A DNA stretch of 64,000 nucleotides, from the NCBI GenBank assembly GCA_048268845.1, contig JBLWUQ010000004.1, positions 1-64,000 on the forward strand, read 5' to 3'. Below, in pieces: positions 62,282 through 64,000 of this stretch. The stretch comes from Muriiphilus sp048268845 (lineage in GTDB: Bacteria > Pseudomonadota > Alphaproteobacteria > Rhodobacterales > Rhodobacteraceae). Made by a program: the position numbers and the translations under genes. A model generated the notes under the pieces. It saw nothing but the letters and a program-made list of their open reading frames with translations. It was not told the origin of the DNA and searched no databases. Positions within the stretch are counted from its first letter, which is position 1, and each line of letters begins with the position of its first letter.

Positions 62282-62509
62282 CTATCCTTCATCCTTCTGG
62301 CGAGCCCGCCAGATCCGAAACGTCACGATCAGCGCAAAGACGAAGCCGCCCAGCGCGATCAGATCAAACAGGGCGCGGGTGCGCATCGGCCAGTTCCAAT
62401 GGCTCCCCGCCCAGGTCGCGACGACCCAGAGCGCCGCGGTGAACGCGATGACAAGGCCCGCAAACATGCCTTGCCGCGCCCGCGCCTTGTGCTCCGGATC
62501 GGTGCCCAT
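62282..62509 (-). CDS. DUF5337-like small membrane protein
   Basis: 75-aa protein with two membrane helices (about 15-37 and 45-66) and short charged ends (RARQGMF at the front, RIWRARQKDEG at the back). The pattern matches proteins annotated DUF5337 that sit in Rhodobacteraceae nuo operons. It starts 35 nt after the helix-hairpin-helix gene and ends 6 nt before nuoF. Confidence 0.75.
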   Translation of the reverse strand: MGTDPEHKARARQGMFAGLVIAFTAALWVVATWAGSHWNWPMRTRALFDLIALGGFVFALIVTFRIWRARQKDEG

Positions 62510-62544
62510 ATTCGTCCTTCACTCCGGTGCCTTTCGGCGCCGCC

Positions 62545-63180
62545 TTACTTGTTGCGCGCCGAGAACTCGGTCTCGCCGCCTGCGGCCAGCGTCCCGGCCT
62601 GGCCGATCCAGTCGTCACGCATGATCCGCCCGCGAAAGTTGAGCTGATCGTCCACCCAGGTCACCTCGGCCTCGGTCCAGGCCGCGATCTGATGGAAGTG
62701 CCAGACCCCCAGCGCGTTCAGCTTTTCCTCGAGCTTCGGGCCGACGCCCTTGATCAGCTTGAGGTCGTCCGCCGCCCCCTTGGGCTTTTTCAGCAGGGCG
62801 GGCTTTGCCGCTTCGGGTTCCGCAACCGCAGGGGCTTCCGGCTCGGTCGGAACACCCGCCACGGTCTCGACCTCTGCGGCTTTGGCCTTGTCGGCGATAA
62901 CTTCCGGCTTCGCCGTGACGGCGGATGCCGCCGCTTTCGCAGCCCCCGGCGTCACCGCCGCCCCGGTGCCCGTGGCCCCGCCCGAGACCGATGCATCGGC
63001 ACCGGCACAGAACAGGCGTTGCAGCAACAGCCCCACCGCCACCGCCAGCACGGCGCCGATCAGGAGCGCCAGGAACCAGCCGGAGTTGAGCAGGAGCAGG
63101 AACGCCACCAGCCCCAGCAGGGCTCCGGCGATCCAGCAGACATTTCGGCACGAGAACATGCCACCTTCCGCATTACTCAT
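62545..63180 (-). CDS. Membrane-anchored helix-hairpin-helix protein
   Basis: 211-aa protein. Two adjacent membrane helices near residues 15-55 are followed by an Ala/Pro/Glu-rich linker (about 65-125) and a C-terminal domain of about 75 residues. That domain has the helix-hairpin-helix motif LIKGVGPKLEEKLNALGV and continues HFHQIAAWTEAEVTWVDDQL. The same domain ends the NuoE protein encoded just upstream. Although this fold often binds DNA, its place here points to a complex I-related role. Start ATG at 63180 with GGGGA upstream. Confidence 0.78.
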   Translation of the reverse strand: MSNAEGGMFSCRNVCWIAGALLGLVAFLLLLNSGWFLALLIGAVLAVAVGLLLQRLFCAGADASVSGGATGTGAAVTPGAAKAAASAVTAKPEVIADKAKAAEVETVAGVPTEPEAPAVAEPEAAKPALLKKPKGAADDLKLIKGVGPKLEEKLNALGVWHFHQIAAWTEAEVTWVDDQLNFRGRIMRDDWIGQAGTLAAGGETEFSARNK

Positions 63181-63277
63181 TCTCAATCCCCTTTTCGGTT
63201 GGACGTTGAACGCGATCTGGATGTCCGTGGGGTCTTACCCTGTTTTCACCCATCGCCCGACACTCGTAACACGGCGA

Positions 63278-64000
63278 CTAGTAGACGTCGCCTTTCTTCA
63301 CCTTCTTCGAGAACGCGGTTTCGCCACCCTCCGCCAGCACCCTGGCCTGATCGACCCAGCCATCGCGGCTGACCCGGCCCTTGAAGCCCACGAGGTTCTC
63401 GTCAACCCAGGCGACCTCGGCCCCGGTCCATTTCGCGACCTGATCGAAGTGGAAGAACCCCATGCTGTTGAGCAAGGTCTCGAGCTTGGGCCCGACCCCC
63501 CTGATCTGCTTGAGGTCGTCCGCCCCGGTCTTGCGCGGCGCTTTCAGCGTCGACGGCTTGGTCGCCGGTGTGGTCTCGGTCGCGGCCATCGCGGCCGAGG
63601 TCACGGCGGGCCTGCCCTTTTCGGTCCCGGTGGTCTTGCTGGCCTTGGCGTTGGCCTCGGCTACATTCCTGGCCGGGGTCTTGCGTGCCTTCACCTCGAT
63701 GGTGCGGCCCTTGCCCTGCCACGGCGCGGTCAACGGTGCTTCGGTGCCGTCGATCCGCTTGAGCGTGTCGCCCAGCTCGAGCGCGAGCGTCACCGAGGCG
63801 TTGTGCTGCGTGCGGCCGCTGTCGTATTCGGTCAGCGAGGTCAGCCCGGCCAGCGGCTCGGCGGCATAGCGGCCATTCTGCGGCCCCGGCACCGGCACTT
63901 CGCCTGCCGCCATCCGGTCGATCAGGTCGGCAAAGCTGTCTTCGGTCAGGTCCTCGTAGTAATCCTTGCCGATCTGCGCCATCGGAGCATTGGAGCAGGC
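63278..64000 (-). CDS. nuoE: NADH-quinone oxidoreductase subunit E with C-terminal helix-hairpin-helix extension (partial)
   Basis: The last 240 or so residues of NuoE; the N-terminal thioredoxin-like part and the first cluster cysteines lie beyond the window. The visible start ACSNAPM holds the last [2Fe-2S] Cys of cluster N1a, followed by YYEDLT. A long Ala/Thr/Lys-rich linker leads to a C-terminal domain with IRGVGPKLETLLNSMGF and WVDENLVGFKGRV, paralogous to the next gene. Such an extension is absent from E. coli NuoE. nuoA to nuoD should lie further right. Confidence 0.93.
   Translation of the reverse strand, partial: ACSNAPMAQIGKDYYEDLTEDSFADLIDRMAAGEVPVPGPQNGRYAAEPLAGLTSLTEYDSGRTQHNASVTLALELGDTLKRIDGTEAPLTAPWQGKGRTIEVKARKTPARNVAEANAKASKTTGTEKGRPAVTSAAMAATETTPATKPSTLKAPRKTGADDLKQIRGVGPKLETLLNSMGFFHFDQVAKWTGAEVAWVDENLVGFKGRVSRDGWVDQARVLAEGGETAFSKKVKKGDVY

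Overview
The window is GC-rich chromosomal DNA from an alphaproteobacterium, almost certainly a member of the Rhodobacteraceae (Rhodobacter/Roseobacter lineage). The signs are a complex I operon with the interposed small genes typical of that family, a trgA-trgB tellurite locus close to cysK as described in Rhodobacter sphaeroides, an imuA-imuB-dnaE2 mutagenesis cassette and rpsF-rpsR-rplI. Nothing was searched against databases; assignments rest on motifs, gene order and recalled family features.

Layout. 1-695: end of a mobile element, whose serine recombinase gene reads into the antisense strand of tRNA-Ser(GGA). 660-1235: no gene seen. 1236-7651: cysK, an MscS-type channel and alaX in overlapping order, then a LysR gene divergent from a short-chain dehydrogenase that lacks the usual catalytic Tyr/Lys. 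7753-10803: phrB, trgA and trgB. 10962-14934: an aminotransferase, a ferredoxin-ASKHA activator protein and a rhodanese-HigA fusion. 15151-19603: acpP, fabG and fabD, a membrane protein of unknown function, then rpsF-rpsR-rplI with a candidate leader structure.

19767-31950 is the most coherent system. It holds a lytic transglycosylase lipoprotein, a GNAT acetyltransferase, AnmK, a cytoplasmic beta-lactamase-fold hydrolase, a complete DppABC(DF)-type importer, MurQ, a MurR/RpiR regulator, NagA and NagB. Together these could import anhydro-muropeptides or anhydroMurNAc and carry the sugar to fructose-6-phosphate, using an ABC importer where known systems use PTS or AmpG. Two sites of the form GGAA-N14-TTCC lie in front of murQ and nagB.

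32171-40367 holds a DsbD_2/TauE-like membrane protein, a copper-type P1B ATPase, an IclR regulator and a two-subunit haem-copper enzyme. The enzyme has a CuA subunit, but its catalytic subunit has NO-reductase-like H-x3-E geometry and a Met where the low-spin haem His should be. Glutathione-dependent formaldehyde/S-nitrosoglutathione dehydrogenase and Gfa follow. 40470-41250 is a decayed RecQ-like helicase gene. 41402-46603 is imuA-imuB-dnaE2.

46703-64000 is the minus-strand complex I operon from nuoE (cut by the window end) through nuoN, continuing into birA, coaX and rnj. Six non-core genes are embedded in it: a helix-hairpin-helix membrane protein, DUF5337, an exported protein, a lipoprotein and a cysteine-free carboxymuconolactone-decarboxylase homologue, with a second copy of the helix-hairpin-helix module fused to NuoE.
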